Positions 1-6,759 of a stretch of 25,472 nucleotides of DNA are shown in pieces; position 1 is the first letter of the stretch; each line of letters opens with the position of its first letter. The notes beneath the pieces are model-generated. The model was given only the letters and a program-made list of their open reading frames with translations, was not told where the DNA came from and searched no databases. The DNA is from an uncultured Collinsella sp. (GTDB taxonomy: Bacteria > Actinomycetota > Coriobacteriia > Coriobacteriales > Coriobacteriaceae): assembly GCA_902495155.1 (NCBI GenBank), contig CABUWD010000012.1, positions 1 through 25,472 of the forward strand, written 5' to 3'. Position numbers and translations under genes: made by a program.

Positions 1-680
1 GGGGTCTGGCCGGACGGTGCCGGTGCTGGTGCAAGGTCTCGTGCCGCGCGTCGCAGCTCGATAAGGGCGTTATCGAACATGACGGTTTTAGAATCACGAA
101 GCAGCTTGGGGTCAAGCCCGTGGAACACGGCGTAGTCCTGCAACCACACGCGTGCAAACCGGTCGATGTCGGGCTCGAAGGCGCGGTAGGCATCCCAAAA
201 GGCCTTGATCTTGTTAAAACCATCGAGCGGGTCATCTACGCCAATGCCGCAAATCAGCTCATAGAGATACAGAAAGGCGAAGGACGTAGACGTTTCCTCG
301 ACGGTTCCGCGGCGCACTTGGGCACGCCAGGTAAAGTAGCCGCGCAACTGCCGGTCGCTCATGGCGTTGTAGGTGGGAAAGTACGACTTAAAGGTGCCGT
401 TGTAGGGGCAGTCGTCCTCAAAGTCGGCCATCAGCAGGCCTTGGCGGTAGAAAAGCTCGGCTTCCGAAAGCCAACGGCCCGCGCCGCCCTTGGGGTCTTC
501 TTGCCAACGCGATATCTCACGCATCTTGCGGTACTGGTCGGGGAGGAAGTTCTGCATCTGTCGGCCGGTCTTGAGAATCGGCTCGTCTGCGTAGACCTCA
601 TGTGAGAAGCGAGCGGACTGATGGGTCCGGGCCTCGGCCATAATGCGCTCGATGAGCATCTTGATGTCCTGGTCGGCCAC
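1..680 (-). CDS. TerB_N-domain protein, N-terminal part (cut by window edge)
   Basis: Reading frame on the minus strand, open from a GTG at 680 to the window edge (226 codons visible, no stop). The GTG is preceded by a strong GGAGAGGAG ribosome site, and no ATG has an equally good one. Around residues 100-145 the protein reads SYFPTYNAMSDRQLRGYF, then TWRAQVRRG, then SFAFLYLYELICGIG. This is the pattern I recognise from the TerB N-terminal domain (TerB_N), in which an aromatic W-R stretch precedes a YxYELxxG helix. Such proteins normally continue into TerB and TerB_C domains and are linked by family to tellurite or phage stress responses; their biochemical role is not settled. The visible end is Ala/Pro rich (APAPAPSG), probably a linker. 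Domain call moderately sure, function unsure. It is transcribed away from the neighbouring DUF554 gene with its own likely promoter. Confidence 0.72.
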   Translation of the reverse strand, partial: MADQDIKMLIERIMAEARTHQSARFSHEVYADEPILKTGRQMQNFLPDQYRKMREISRWQEDPKGGAGRWLSEAELFYRQGLLMADFEDDCPYNGTFKSYFPTYNAMSDRQLRGYFTWRAQVRRGTVEETSTSFAFLYLYELICGIGVDDPLDGFNKIKAFWDAYRAFEPDIDRFARVWLQDYAVFHGLDPKLLRDSKTVMFDNALIELRRAARDLAPAPAPSGQT

Positions 681-717
681 CGCTTCTCCTCTCCTAACGC
701 AGCTTCGGTGACCTCAT

Positions 718-726
718 ATCATAGCA
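718..726 (-). promoter_or_regulatory. Extended -10 promoter for the TerB_N gene
   Basis: On the minus strand this reads TGCTATGAT, an extended -10 element (TGn followed by a TATAAT-like hexamer) about 38 bases before the GTG start. No good TTGACA box lies 16-18 bases upstream, as is common for extended -10 promoters. Assigned by eye only. Confidence 0.4.
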
Positions 727-768
727 CAGCATCAAACAGATGTTCGAGATACCGCTGTGTAGATAGAT

Positions 769-1485
769 TTAGAACAAGAGGGCGTAGATGACCGCCACGA
801 CGACGGAGGGGAGCATGTTGGCCGTGCGGAAGGTCTGAGGTCGAATAAGGTTAACGCCAACACAGAAGATGAGCATGGAGCCCACAAGCGAAAGGCTGTC
901 GAGGGCTGCCGTAGTCATGATGGGGGAGAGTGCGCCGGCAAACAGCGTGATTGTCCCCTGGAACACAGCGACGGGCAGGGCGGAGAAAATGCAGCCGCGG
1001 CCAAGCGACGCCGTCATGGTGCAGACGATGATGCAGTCCAGCGCGCCCTTGAGGGCAAGCGTGGACCAGTCGCCGAGCAGGCCGTCCTGGATCGATCCCA
1101 CAATGGCCATGGCGCCGATACACACGGTGAGTGAAGTCGAGACAAAAGCGTTGGTGAACTCGTTATCGCCCTCGCTGCCGGTTTTGCGCTTGAGCCATTC
1201 GCCAAGGTTCTCAATGGCGGCCTCCAAGTTGATGGCCTCGCCGATGAGCGAGCCGAGGGCGAACGAGACGATGAGCATGGTGGTGCCGGTGGTCGCTAGC
1301 GCCTTCCCATCGATAAGGAGCATCTTTTGCATGGTGCCGCCAAGGCCGATAAACAGGACGCACAGCCCCGATGCTTTCATGAGCGTGTCTTGAATGCGCG
1401 GTGTAATGAAGCGGCCGCCCGCTAATCCCAAAAGACCGCCCGCAACTAAAAGCACAACGTTGATGATTGTTCCCAAGCCCGGCAT
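769..1485 (-). CDS. DUF554 family membrane protein
   Basis: Encodes 238 residues. The longer open frame reaches 1554, but the ATG at 1485 has a perfect AGGAGG site eight bases upstream, and the family begins with MPGLGTIINV-type sequence, so I place the start there. The protein is almost entirely hydrophobic with about seven membrane segments and the Gly-rich internal stretches typical of DUF554 (YdfK-like): VAGGLLGLAGGRF near the start, GSLIGEAINLEAAIENLGEWLK near residue 90, and CIGAMAIVGSIQDGL in the middle. Length matches the usual 220-240 residues. DUF554 proteins are thought to be transporters, but no substrate is established. It stands alone between the surface operon upstream and the TerB_N gene downstream. 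Family call sure; function unknown. Confidence 0.88.
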   Translation of the reverse strand: MPGLGTIINVVLLVAGGLLGLAGGRFITPRIQDTLMKASGLCVLFIGLGGTMQKMLLIDGKALATTGTTMLIVSFALGSLIGEAINLEAAIENLGEWLKRKTGSEGDNEFTNAFVSTSLTVCIGAMAIVGSIQDGLLGDWSTLALKGALDCIIVCTMTASLGRGCIFSALPVAVFQGTITLFAGALSPIMTTAALDSLSLVGSMLIFCVGVNLIRPQTFRTANMLPSVVVAVIYALLF

Positions 1486-1515
1486 GAGCCCTCCTGTATT
1501 GATGCCAACGTGGCA

Positions 1516-1524
1516 ATCGTAGCA
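1516..1524 (-). promoter_or_regulatory. Extended -10 promoter for the DUF554 gene
   Basis: The minus strand reads TGCTACGAT, about 30 bases before the ATG at 1485. It has the same TGC-TAYGAT form as the elements at 718-726 and 11985-11993. The -35 region is poor. Visual assignment. Confidence 0.38.
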
Positions 1525-1554
1525 GAACGAAATGCGAGGCACATCGCGACTCAT

Positions 1555-1580
1555 CTAATACGTTATATAAGTGGTATTAG
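1555..1580. promoter_or_regulatory. TAATAC dyad, possible operator
   Basis: A 7-bp perfect inverted repeat, CTAATAC, 12 bp, GTATTAG, in an AT-rich patch between the end of the surface operon and the DUF554 gene. It lies 30-65 bases upstream of the proposed DUF554 -10 element, a usual place for a regulator site. The arms are AT rich and no T-tract follows, so it does not look like a terminator. Confidence 0.3.
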
Positions 1581-1603
1581 GAATGATGCGCGGCATTTAA
1601 GCC

Positions 1604-3034
1604 TCAGGTGGTTGTCGGGACATAGGGATAGTAGTCAAAGCGCAACGTCATAAGCCGCTGTGGGGATTCAATAGCCGCGGCGATGATATTGGCATCGCGG
1701 GCACGATCAAACCCTACGAGTTCGATCTGATACGAGACGTCTTGCATAATGTCCAGACGTCGCCAGGCTAGGAGTGTGTCGCCATCGAATTCCAAGGTCT
1801 TGCCTCCGTCTGGGGCAACGGCGTATAGACGCAGTTTAGCGGTGGTTACAGGGTCGACAACCGTGACCTTTTTAATTTCGTTTCGAGTATTCTTGGCGCC
1901 CAACAAGGTGAGCAGTGTTGGGGCCACGACCTCGCCCGATGGCAAAAAGACGACTTCGATGGATTCGGGAAATGCGATGATGGCCGACTTGCGGACGGGC
2001 TGATTGGCGGCGGCAACTTCGATGTTCGCAGCGTCGATGACCTCTGTGTGGTCGAGCGCGGCAAGCACGCAGCAGTTACCCTCATCAATTTCTTGAGGAT
2101 CAGCAAGCCCCAGGCTGTCCGCGAGCTCGGGGTCGTTTGGAACGGCAGCGGGCTCATTCGATGCTTCGAAAGAAGCTGGGACGCTGTTTGTCGGCGACGG
2201 CGTGTCGCCCGCACCTGCTTCTTTGTCCGCGCTCTCTTCTTGTATGGTTGCATTGATGGGTTCGTCGTTTGAGGGGAGCGTCTTGGCGTCAAGCGCGGAG
2301 GGGAGAATTCCGATGGCTCCTGATCCGTTCCACTCCATTTCGAGAAGCGCCGGGTCGGCAAGAATGCGTTGCCTGCTTTGCGCGTGGGCATCGATTTCAA
2401 TAGGGCCTGCCTCTATCCCTCGTGTAAGGCTGAGTGATCCGGCTGGCTTCTCGAAATGAGCGTCTGTGTCTTTGGTGCTGACGGCGTAGAACAGCAGGGA
2501 CGCTTCTCCCGCCGCGATGGCATCGGTACCGGCTTTGGTCAGCCGCAACGATGCCGTGAATGAGAGGGTGGGCTGCGCATCATCTGCATTCGCGGCGGCG
2601 CAGCCCAGACATATACCGCCTCCTTTCTCAAAAAACGTACCGTCGAAGGCGACCTTCGCTCCGTTCGCCGAGTCATCGACCGAAGCGATGTCGATGCGCA
2701 GCTCTAAATTGCATGGATCGCCATCCGCATCGAGCACAACCGAGCGCCACGTGCAGACGGTGCACCCCGCCTGGGAGCCGTTTGCCTTGTTCGAACGCTT
2801 GATATCCACGACTATCGAGCCGTCCGTATCACGACGAAGGCATCCCGAGGTTGAGACCGCGGCCTGTGCGATCGAAAAACGCTCGCACGCAATGGTACTC
2901 GACGGATTTGGGGCGGAACTTAGGGCTGCTGGTAAGGAGTCTGCCATGACGGGAGTCGCCCAAGCGGCGACAGGCGTTCCGGTTGCGAGCGCGCCGCAAA
3001 GTGCGACGACGGGCAAAAGGTTCTTCGATGCCAT
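1604..3034 (-). CDS. Secreted 476-aa surface-operon protein, unknown function
   Basis: The ATG at 3034 follows an AAGGAG site. The N terminus is a signal peptide (hydrophobic LLPVVALCGALATG, likely cleavage near AWA-TP at residues 25-27). The mature protein has an N-terminal region (about 45-240) carrying Cys 50, 65, 91, 94, 108, 142 and 145, including two CxxC motifs (CTVC, CLGC). An acidic Ser/Pro/Thr linker follows (about 250-320) with a CC pair at 321-322. The C-terminal domain (about 352-476) resembles the mature part of the 199-aa protein encoded upstream in the same operon. There is no C-terminal membrane anchor or sorting motif; it ends PYVPTTT. It is the last gene of the run, 18 bases after the LAQTG gene. 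I do not recognise a family. It could be a surface adhesin or matrix subunit, but the sequence does not prove that. Confidence 0.82.
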   Translation of the reverse strand: MASKNLLPVVALCGALATGTPVAAWATPVMADSLPAALSSAPNPSSTIACERFSIAQAAVSTSGCLRRDTDGSIVVDIKRSNKANGSQAGCTVCTWRSVVLDADGDPCNLELRIDIASVDDSANGAKVAFDGTFFEKGGGICLGCAAANADDAQPTLSFTASLRLTKAGTDAIAAGEASLLFYAVSTKDTDAHFEKPAGSLSLTRGIEAGPIEIDAHAQSRQRILADPALLEMEWNGSGAIGILPSALDAKTLPSNDEPINATIQEESADKEAGAGDTPSPTNSVPASFEASNEPAAVPNDPELADSLGLADPQEIDEGNCCVLAALDHTEVIDAANIEVAAANQPVRKSAIIAFPESIEVVFLPSGEVVAPTLLTLLGAKNTRNEIKKVTVVDPVTTAKLRLYAVAPDGGKTLEFDGDTLLAWRRLDIMQDVSYQIELVGFDRARDANIIAAAIESPQRLMTLRFDYYPYVPTTT

Positions 3035-3052
3035 GGGGTCTCCTTAGCTAAT

Positions 3053-3334
3053 TTAGTGCGGCCTGTCCGTGTTTTGTTTCTGGCTGCGTTTGATGTGCAG
3101 GCCGAGGCCGGCGGTTCCCGCGCCTGCTGCTGTGGCGCCTGCTGCCAAGAGCCATCGTCCATCGCCTGTCTGCGCCAATGGTTCCTCGCGGTCGCCGCGG
3201 TCGAGCTCCGAGAGGTCGACCGTCACTTGTGTGGCGGCCTGCGCCTGTTCTTGCTGGGCAAAGGCCATGGCTGGCCCAAACGCTAGGATGCTGACGGCGG
3301 CGGCCAGGGCGACGGCCTTATGCCGTGTGCACAC
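3053..3334 (-). CDS. Tiny secreted protein with LAQTG cell-wall sorting signal
   Basis: I place the start at the GTG at 3334, giving 93 residues and a classic signal peptide: basic TRHK, hydrophobic AVALAAAVSILAFG, cleavage after AFA near residue 26. A TTG at 3364 is an alternative giving 103 residues. With the GTG start the gene overlaps the preceding TAA by 17 bases, suggesting translational coupling. The mature part is only about 30 residues up to LAQTG (about 53-57), followed by a Gly/Ala-rich membrane span (WLLAAGATAAGAGTAGLG) and a basic tail (KRSQKQ). That is the layout of a sortase substrate. LAXTG rather than LPXTG is the form known for class E sortases of high-GC Gram-positives. No sortase gene lies in the window. 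Role unknown; it may be an anchor or cap for the neighbouring secreted proteins. Confidence 0.75.
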   Translation of the reverse strand: MCTRHKAVALAAAVSILAFGPAMAFAQQEQAQAATQVTVDLSELDRGDREEPLAQTGDGRWLLAAGATAAGAGTAGLGLHIKRSQKQNTDRPH

Positions 3335-3917
3335 CGGGCTCGACCGTCCAGGTGATCGTTGCAACCTGATCGCCTTCGCCGGTTACGTGGAAGATGTCGC
3401 GCGTGACGCGGGCGACGTTTCCGCTTGTCTTGAGCTTGATTTTGTCCGTGCCGCCGGCAATGCCCTGGTAGCCCATGTCGAAGGCTGCATTCTTGGAAAG
3501 ATCGAGGCCCGTCCCCTGCATTGCGGCGCTGGCGTTCTGGAGTGCGCCGTCGGGGCCGACCTTAAAGTCGATGGAGTTCTGCGCGGTTCCGGCCTTGGCG
3601 TCGGCAGCAATGGTCCAGGTGTTCATGGCGTCGATCTTCATGTTGGTGACATGGATGCCGTAGGCCGAATGATTGTCGATGGTGGTCGCGTCTTCTGAGG
3701 GGCCCTGAAGCGTGCCGTCGGCCTTGGCGACGAAGGGAATAACCGTCGGAACTTTGAACTCAACGTTGTCGATTTCGGTCCTGACCATTACTTTCGTGGT
3801 TCCAACGCGCCCGGCCGCCATAGCTGGCGTCGGGGCAGCGCCCATTGCGAGCGCGAGCGCGAGCCCTGCGCCCACGACGAGCGCTCCGGCTCCGTTCATG
3901 TTCCTGGTGATGCCCAT
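3318..3917 (-). CDS. Secreted 199-aa surface-operon protein
   Basis: The ATG at 3917 follows AAAGGA. A signal peptide (GALVVGAGLALALAMG, likely cut near AMA-AG at residue 34) precedes a single domain rich in short beta-like stretches. It opens with VPTVIPFVAKADGTLQGPS and NHSAYGIHVTNMKI (about 56-95) and closes with VATITWTVEPG near the C terminus. No Cys, no membrane anchor and no sorting motif are visible. The opening and closing segments have counterparts in the C-terminal domain of the 476-aa protein two genes downstream (FLPSGEVVAPT and MTLRFDYYPYVP), so the two probably share a fold. It sits 90 bases after the membrane-anchored 169-aa gene and overlaps the LAQTG gene. Similar domains occur, as far as I recall, in other Coriobacteriia surface proteins, but I know no assigned function. 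Confidence 0.82.
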   Translation of the reverse strand: MGITRNMNGAGALVVGAGLALALAMGAAPTPAMAAGRVGTTKVMVRTEIDNVEFKVPTVIPFVAKADGTLQGPSEDATTIDNHSAYGIHVTNMKIDAMNTWTIAADAKAGTAQNSIDFKVGPDGALQNASAAMQGTGLDLSKNAAFDMGYQGIAGGTDKIKLKTSGNVARVTRDIFHVTGEGDQVATITWTVEPGVHTA

Positions 3918-4007
3918 GGTCGTTCCTTTCTATTCGCCGCGGGCCGTCCCCGCGATGATTGGACGAATGCTGGTGAATTGCGTGCGGTGCCGCGTCGGCC
4001 GGAAAAG

Positions 4008-4517
4008 CTAGTTCTCGGCTTGCTCAACCCGCACCTTGACACGTGTCGGATTGCCGTGGCTGTCGAGGGTCTTGGCATCGAGTGCCTGGATCTCGATGTA
4101 CGCCTCGCCTTCTTTGATGTCGCCGGCGGGGCACGTCTCGATTGTCTTGCCGGTCTCGACCACACCGGATTCGTACATGGTCTCGTCGTTTTGGATGACG
4201 CGGAATCGCTGGGGAAATTTATTGTCTTGGACGTTTTGCACGTTGACGCGCAGCTTGCCGTCCTCCTGCAGCTGAGCGACCGGCGCGACCGAAATCGTCA
4301 TCATGTTGTCGCGGACGATGGCGTCGAGCTCATCTTGGATTTCCTGGCGCGTTTTGCCCTCGGCCGTCGTAACCGAAGCGCCCGCCTCGGGTACGGGCTG
4401 CGACTGCCAAACGTATAGTCCTACGGCGACAAGGGCACAGACGATGGCCAAGCAGGCAACGATGAGCTTCTTGCGACGACCCAGGCCTACAAAGTGGGGT
4501 GGCCTCTTCGCGCTCAT
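4008..4517 (-). CDS. Membrane-anchored extracellular protein, unknown function
   Basis: The frame is open further upstream, but the ATG at 4517 overlaps the stop of the preceding gene as ATGA, the usual sign of translational coupling, and gives a sensible 169-residue protein. Residues 1-17 are basic (KRPPHF, GRRKK), 19-37 form one membrane span (LIVACLAIVCALVAVGLYV), and the rest is outside the cell. The outer part has a short helix (about 52-70, QEIQDELDAIV) and then a beta-rich domain with VNVQNVQDNKFPQRFRV, DETMYESGVV and a last strand VKVRVEQAE. That looks like an immunoglobulin-type or other beta-sandwich domain with a Cys in ETCPAG. Similar small exposed proteins appear in Coriobacteriia and Firmicutes surface loci, but no role is known to me. 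It may tether the secreted partners to the membrane. Confidence 0.82.
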   Translation of the reverse strand: MSAKRPPHFVGLGRRKKLIVACLAIVCALVAVGLYVWQSQPVPEAGASVTTAEGKTRQEIQDELDAIVRDNMMTISVAPVAQLQEDGKLRVNVQNVQDNKFPQRFRVIQNDETMYESGVVETGKTIETCPAGDIKEGEAYIEIQALDAKTLDSHGNPTRVKVRVEQAEN

Positions 4518-4810
4518 GCGGCATCCTTGGTGGTATAGACGCGCGCAAAGGTGGACGGGTCCGCTCCAAAGAGCATGTGAAGCATCAGACGGCGCGAGTA
4601 GACGAGCTCGTCGAAGTCGGGAGGGAGCTCGATGTCGTGGATATGCGCGATGTGGTGGGCGAGCGCCGAGAACGACTCGGGGTCGCAGATCACATCGGTG
4701 GTAACGTGGTAGACCGTCGTATCGGGGAATGCCTCTTCGTCGAAAGGTAGGAGATGGGGATCGTCGTCGACTTCGATGGCGATGCCGTACTGGGGCCAGT
4801 AATATGCCAT
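4514..4810 (-). CDS. 98-aa orphan protein, first gene of surface operon
   Basis: The ATG at 4810 follows an AGGGAGG site seven bases upstream. The protein has no signal peptide or membrane span, so it is cytoplasmic, unlike the other four products of the operon. It is acidic, and its opening YYWPQYGIAIEVDDDPH resembles the beta-hairpin core of DUF559/Vsr-like nuclease domains (W-P-x-x-G-x-A-x-E-x-D). The later VYHVTTDVICDPESFSALAHHI resembles the last strand and helix of that fold. The expected leading Asp and the later Arg/Gln motif are not evident, so if related it is probably a trimmed, non-catalytic version. Its stop overlaps the next start (ATGA). It could be a regulator or assembly factor of the operon. 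The fold assignment is tentative; the gene itself is well supported by start, coupling and codon use. Confidence 0.75.
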   Translation of the reverse strand: MAYYWPQYGIAIEVDDDPHLLPFDEEAFPDTTVYHVTTDVICDPESFSALAHHIAHIHDIELPPDFDELVYSRRLMLHMLFGADPSTFARVYTTKDAA

Positions 4811-5155
4811 GGGAACCTCCCTGCTTCTGGGCCAAAACTTCTATCGGTTTTGGCTGTCGACGCCGACCGTATCAGCCGCTACTTGACCAATTTCTGACCA
4901 AATGCTTGACGGATTGGCGTCTCCGCAGGTAAAAGGCGGCAAAAAATACTCCAACTTTTTTCGAGCGACAATCGCGCGGTCGGCGACGGCGGGGCCATAT
5001 GTGTCAAAAGCATCGTCTGCCGAGGAAGCCTTGCCGTTCGCCGAATTGCACGAACGTAAAAATCGCCAATTATGGAGACGGTCTCGAACACGTCGACGAA
5101 ACGATGCGGTAACATCTCCCTGCAAACACTGTAGTTAGCTAAAGGGGGAGTTCGT
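4811..5155. other. Divergent intergenic control region, no gene seen
   Basis: This 345-base stretch separates the minus-strand surface operon from the plus-strand lactate operon, so it must hold both promoters. Open frames exist on both strands but have no ribosome sites, disagree with neighbour codon use and look like nothing familiar. Visible signals are direct repeats near 4884-4910, an AT-rich patch at 4933-4965, and a possible -35 (TTGCAC at 5047-5052) for the plus-strand operon without a convincing -10. I could not fix either transcription start. Confidence 0.5.
4884..4910. promoter_or_regulatory. 11-bp-spaced TGACCAA direct repeats, possible operator
   Basis: TGACCAA occurs at 4884-4890 and again at 4895-4901, with a partial third copy TTGAC at 4906-4910, giving GAC cores spaced 11 and 12 bases apart. 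Direct repeats spaced one helical turn are the binding pattern of OmpR/PhoP-type response regulators. The cluster lies about 75-100 bases upstream of the surface operon start. No regulator gene is nearby. Confidence 0.3.
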
Positions 5156-6757
5156 GTGTCTGCAACCATCAAACCCTTCACCGACGAGTTCGAAGAGTAT
5201 GGCCGCGATGAATCTCGCGCATCGGGCGAGGCCTCGAGCATCTCGTTTTCGACGACGGAAGACGAGGTCCGCGCCATTTTGGGAAAACTCCATGCCGAGT
5301 GTGTCCCGGTAACGGTTCAGGGCGCCCGAACCGGCCTTGCCGCCGGTGCCGTGCCCCACGGCGGGCATATCCTCAATACTTCCCGTATGAATCGCTATTT
5401 GGGCCTTCGCCGCGATGAACAAGGCCAATTTCTGCTGCGCGTGGAGCCGGGCGTTGTTCTCTCGGAGCTGCGCAAGCAGCTGGGCAAGAAGGTGCTGCCG
5501 ACCGCTGGTTGGGACCAGGCATCGCTTGAGGCCTACGAGGAGTTCCAAGAGGCCCCCGAGCAGTTCTTTCCCACCGATCCCACCGAGGCGTCTGCCTGTC
5601 TGGGCGGCATGACGGCATGCAACGCCTCCGGCGCCCGCAGCTACGCTTACGGCCCCATGCGCCCGCATATCACGGGACTCCACGTCGCACTGGTTGATGG
5701 CGATTTGCTTGAGCTTCAGCGCGGCGAGGCTTTTGCCCAGGGCCGCCACCTGTCGCTCGTGACGGCAGCGGGCCGTGCACTCGAGCTCGATCTTCCTGAC
5801 TACACCATGCCCAAGACAAAAAATGCCTCAGGCTATTTCGTTGCGGACGAAATGGACGCCATCGACCTCTTTATCGGCGCTTGTGGCACGCTCGGCGTTA
5901 TCACCGAGCTCGAGATTGCCCTGCAGTCGGCGCCTGCGGTCGTTTGGGGTGTGAGCTGCTTTTTCGATAGCGAAGACAAGGCCGTGTCCTTTACCGATTC
6001 CGTGCGCCCCGTCCTGTCCCATGCGGCTGCCATCGAGTACTTCGATGCTGGCGCCCTGGATATTCTACGTCGCCAGCGCGAGCAGTCGACCGCGTTCGCC
6101 TCGCTGCCGGCGCTCGACAAAGACGCCAAGGTCTGTGTCTACGTGGAGCTCGACTGCGACGACGAAGTTCAGGCGACTGAGGAGCTGTATCACTTGGGGT
6201 GGGTGCTAGAGCTTGCGGGCGGCAGCGACGATGCGACATGGGTCGCGCGCACCGAGGTCGATCGCGAGTGCCAGCGGTTCTTCCGCCACGCGGTGCCCGA
6301 GAGCGTCAACATGCTTATCGACGAGCGTCGCCGCACGGATCCCACCATCACCAAACTGGGGTCGGACATGTCGGTGCCCAACGCACGCTTGGCCGATGTC
6401 ATCGCCCTTTATCGCCGTACGTTGTCCGAAAGTGGGCTTGAATCTGCCGCCTGGGGGCACATCGGTAACAACCATCTGCATGTGAACATTCTGCCGCGCG
6501 ATGCGCAGGATTACCGCCGCGGCGGAGAACTCTTTGCCCAGTGGGCTTCCGAGGTCACGGCCATGGGCGGTGCCGTTTCTGCCGAGCATGGCGTCGGCAA
6601 GATCAAGGCGGGCTTTTTGGAGACGATGTACGGTCACGAGGCCATGGTCGAGTCGGCGCGGCTCAAGCTCCAGCTCGATCCCGACGGGCAGCTGGGTCGC
6701 GGCAACCTGTTTTCGGAAAAGCTCTTGGATGAGCTCGTCCAGAAAGGGGGCGCGTGA
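5156..6757 (+). CDS. lctD: FAD-linked D-lactate dehydrogenase (LctD/GlcD family)
   Basis: Starts at a GTG at 5156 behind a GGGGGA site and encodes 533 residues. It has the two-domain layout of FAD-linked GlcD/D-lactate dehydrogenases. The FAD-binding (PCMH-type) domain lies at about 30-250 with VPVTVQGARTGLAAGAVP and LGGMTACNASGARSYAYGPMR. The FAD-oxidase C-terminal domain lies at about 265-525 with WGHIGNNHLHVNILP and AEHGVGKIK. Family members oxidise D-lactate to pyruvate or glycolate to glyoxylate. Here the gene is followed directly by etfB and etfA, the last with ferredoxin clusters. That is the arrangement of the LctBCD complex of Acetobacterium woodii, which drives lactate oxidation with NAD+ by simultaneously oxidising ferredoxin. 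That makes lactate the likely substrate and NAD+/ferredoxin the partners, in the cytoplasm. The TGA overlaps a GTG of the next frame. No lactate permease or racemase gene is adjacent. Confidence 0.9.
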   Translation: MSATIKPFTDEFEEYGRDESRASGEASSISFSTTEDEVRAILGKLHAECVPVTVQGARTGLAAGAVPHGGHILNTSRMNRYLGLRRDEQGQFLLRVEPGVVLSELRKQLGKKVLPTAGWDQASLEAYEEFQEAPEQFFPTDPTEASACLGGMTACNASGARSYAYGPMRPHITGLHVALVDGDLLELQRGEAFAQGRHLSLVTAAGRALELDLPDYTMPKTKNASGYFVADEMDAIDLFIGACGTLGVITELEIALQSAPAVVWGVSCFFDSEDKAVSFTDSVRPVLSHAAAIEYFDAGALDILRRQREQSTAFASLPALDKDAKVCVYVELDCDDEVQATEELYHLGWVLELAGGSDDATWVARTEVDRECQRFFRHAVPESVNMLIDERRRTDPTITKLGSDMSVPNARLADVIALYRRTLSESGLESAAWGHIGNNHLHVNILPRDAQDYRRGGELFAQWASEVTAMGGAVSAEHGVGKIKAGFLETMYGHEAMVESARLKLQLDPDGQLGRGNLFSEKLLDELVQKGGA

Positions 6758-6759
6758 AG

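Noticed and set aside
120..605. Plus-strand open frame of 161 codons near the left edge
   Set aside because: It is opposite the TerB_N frame, which has a clear ribosome site and domain pattern.
4841..5277. Minus-strand open frames in the divergent region before lctD
   Set aside because: No ribosome site and no recognisable motif. One overlaps the beginning of lctD and the other lies in promoter space.
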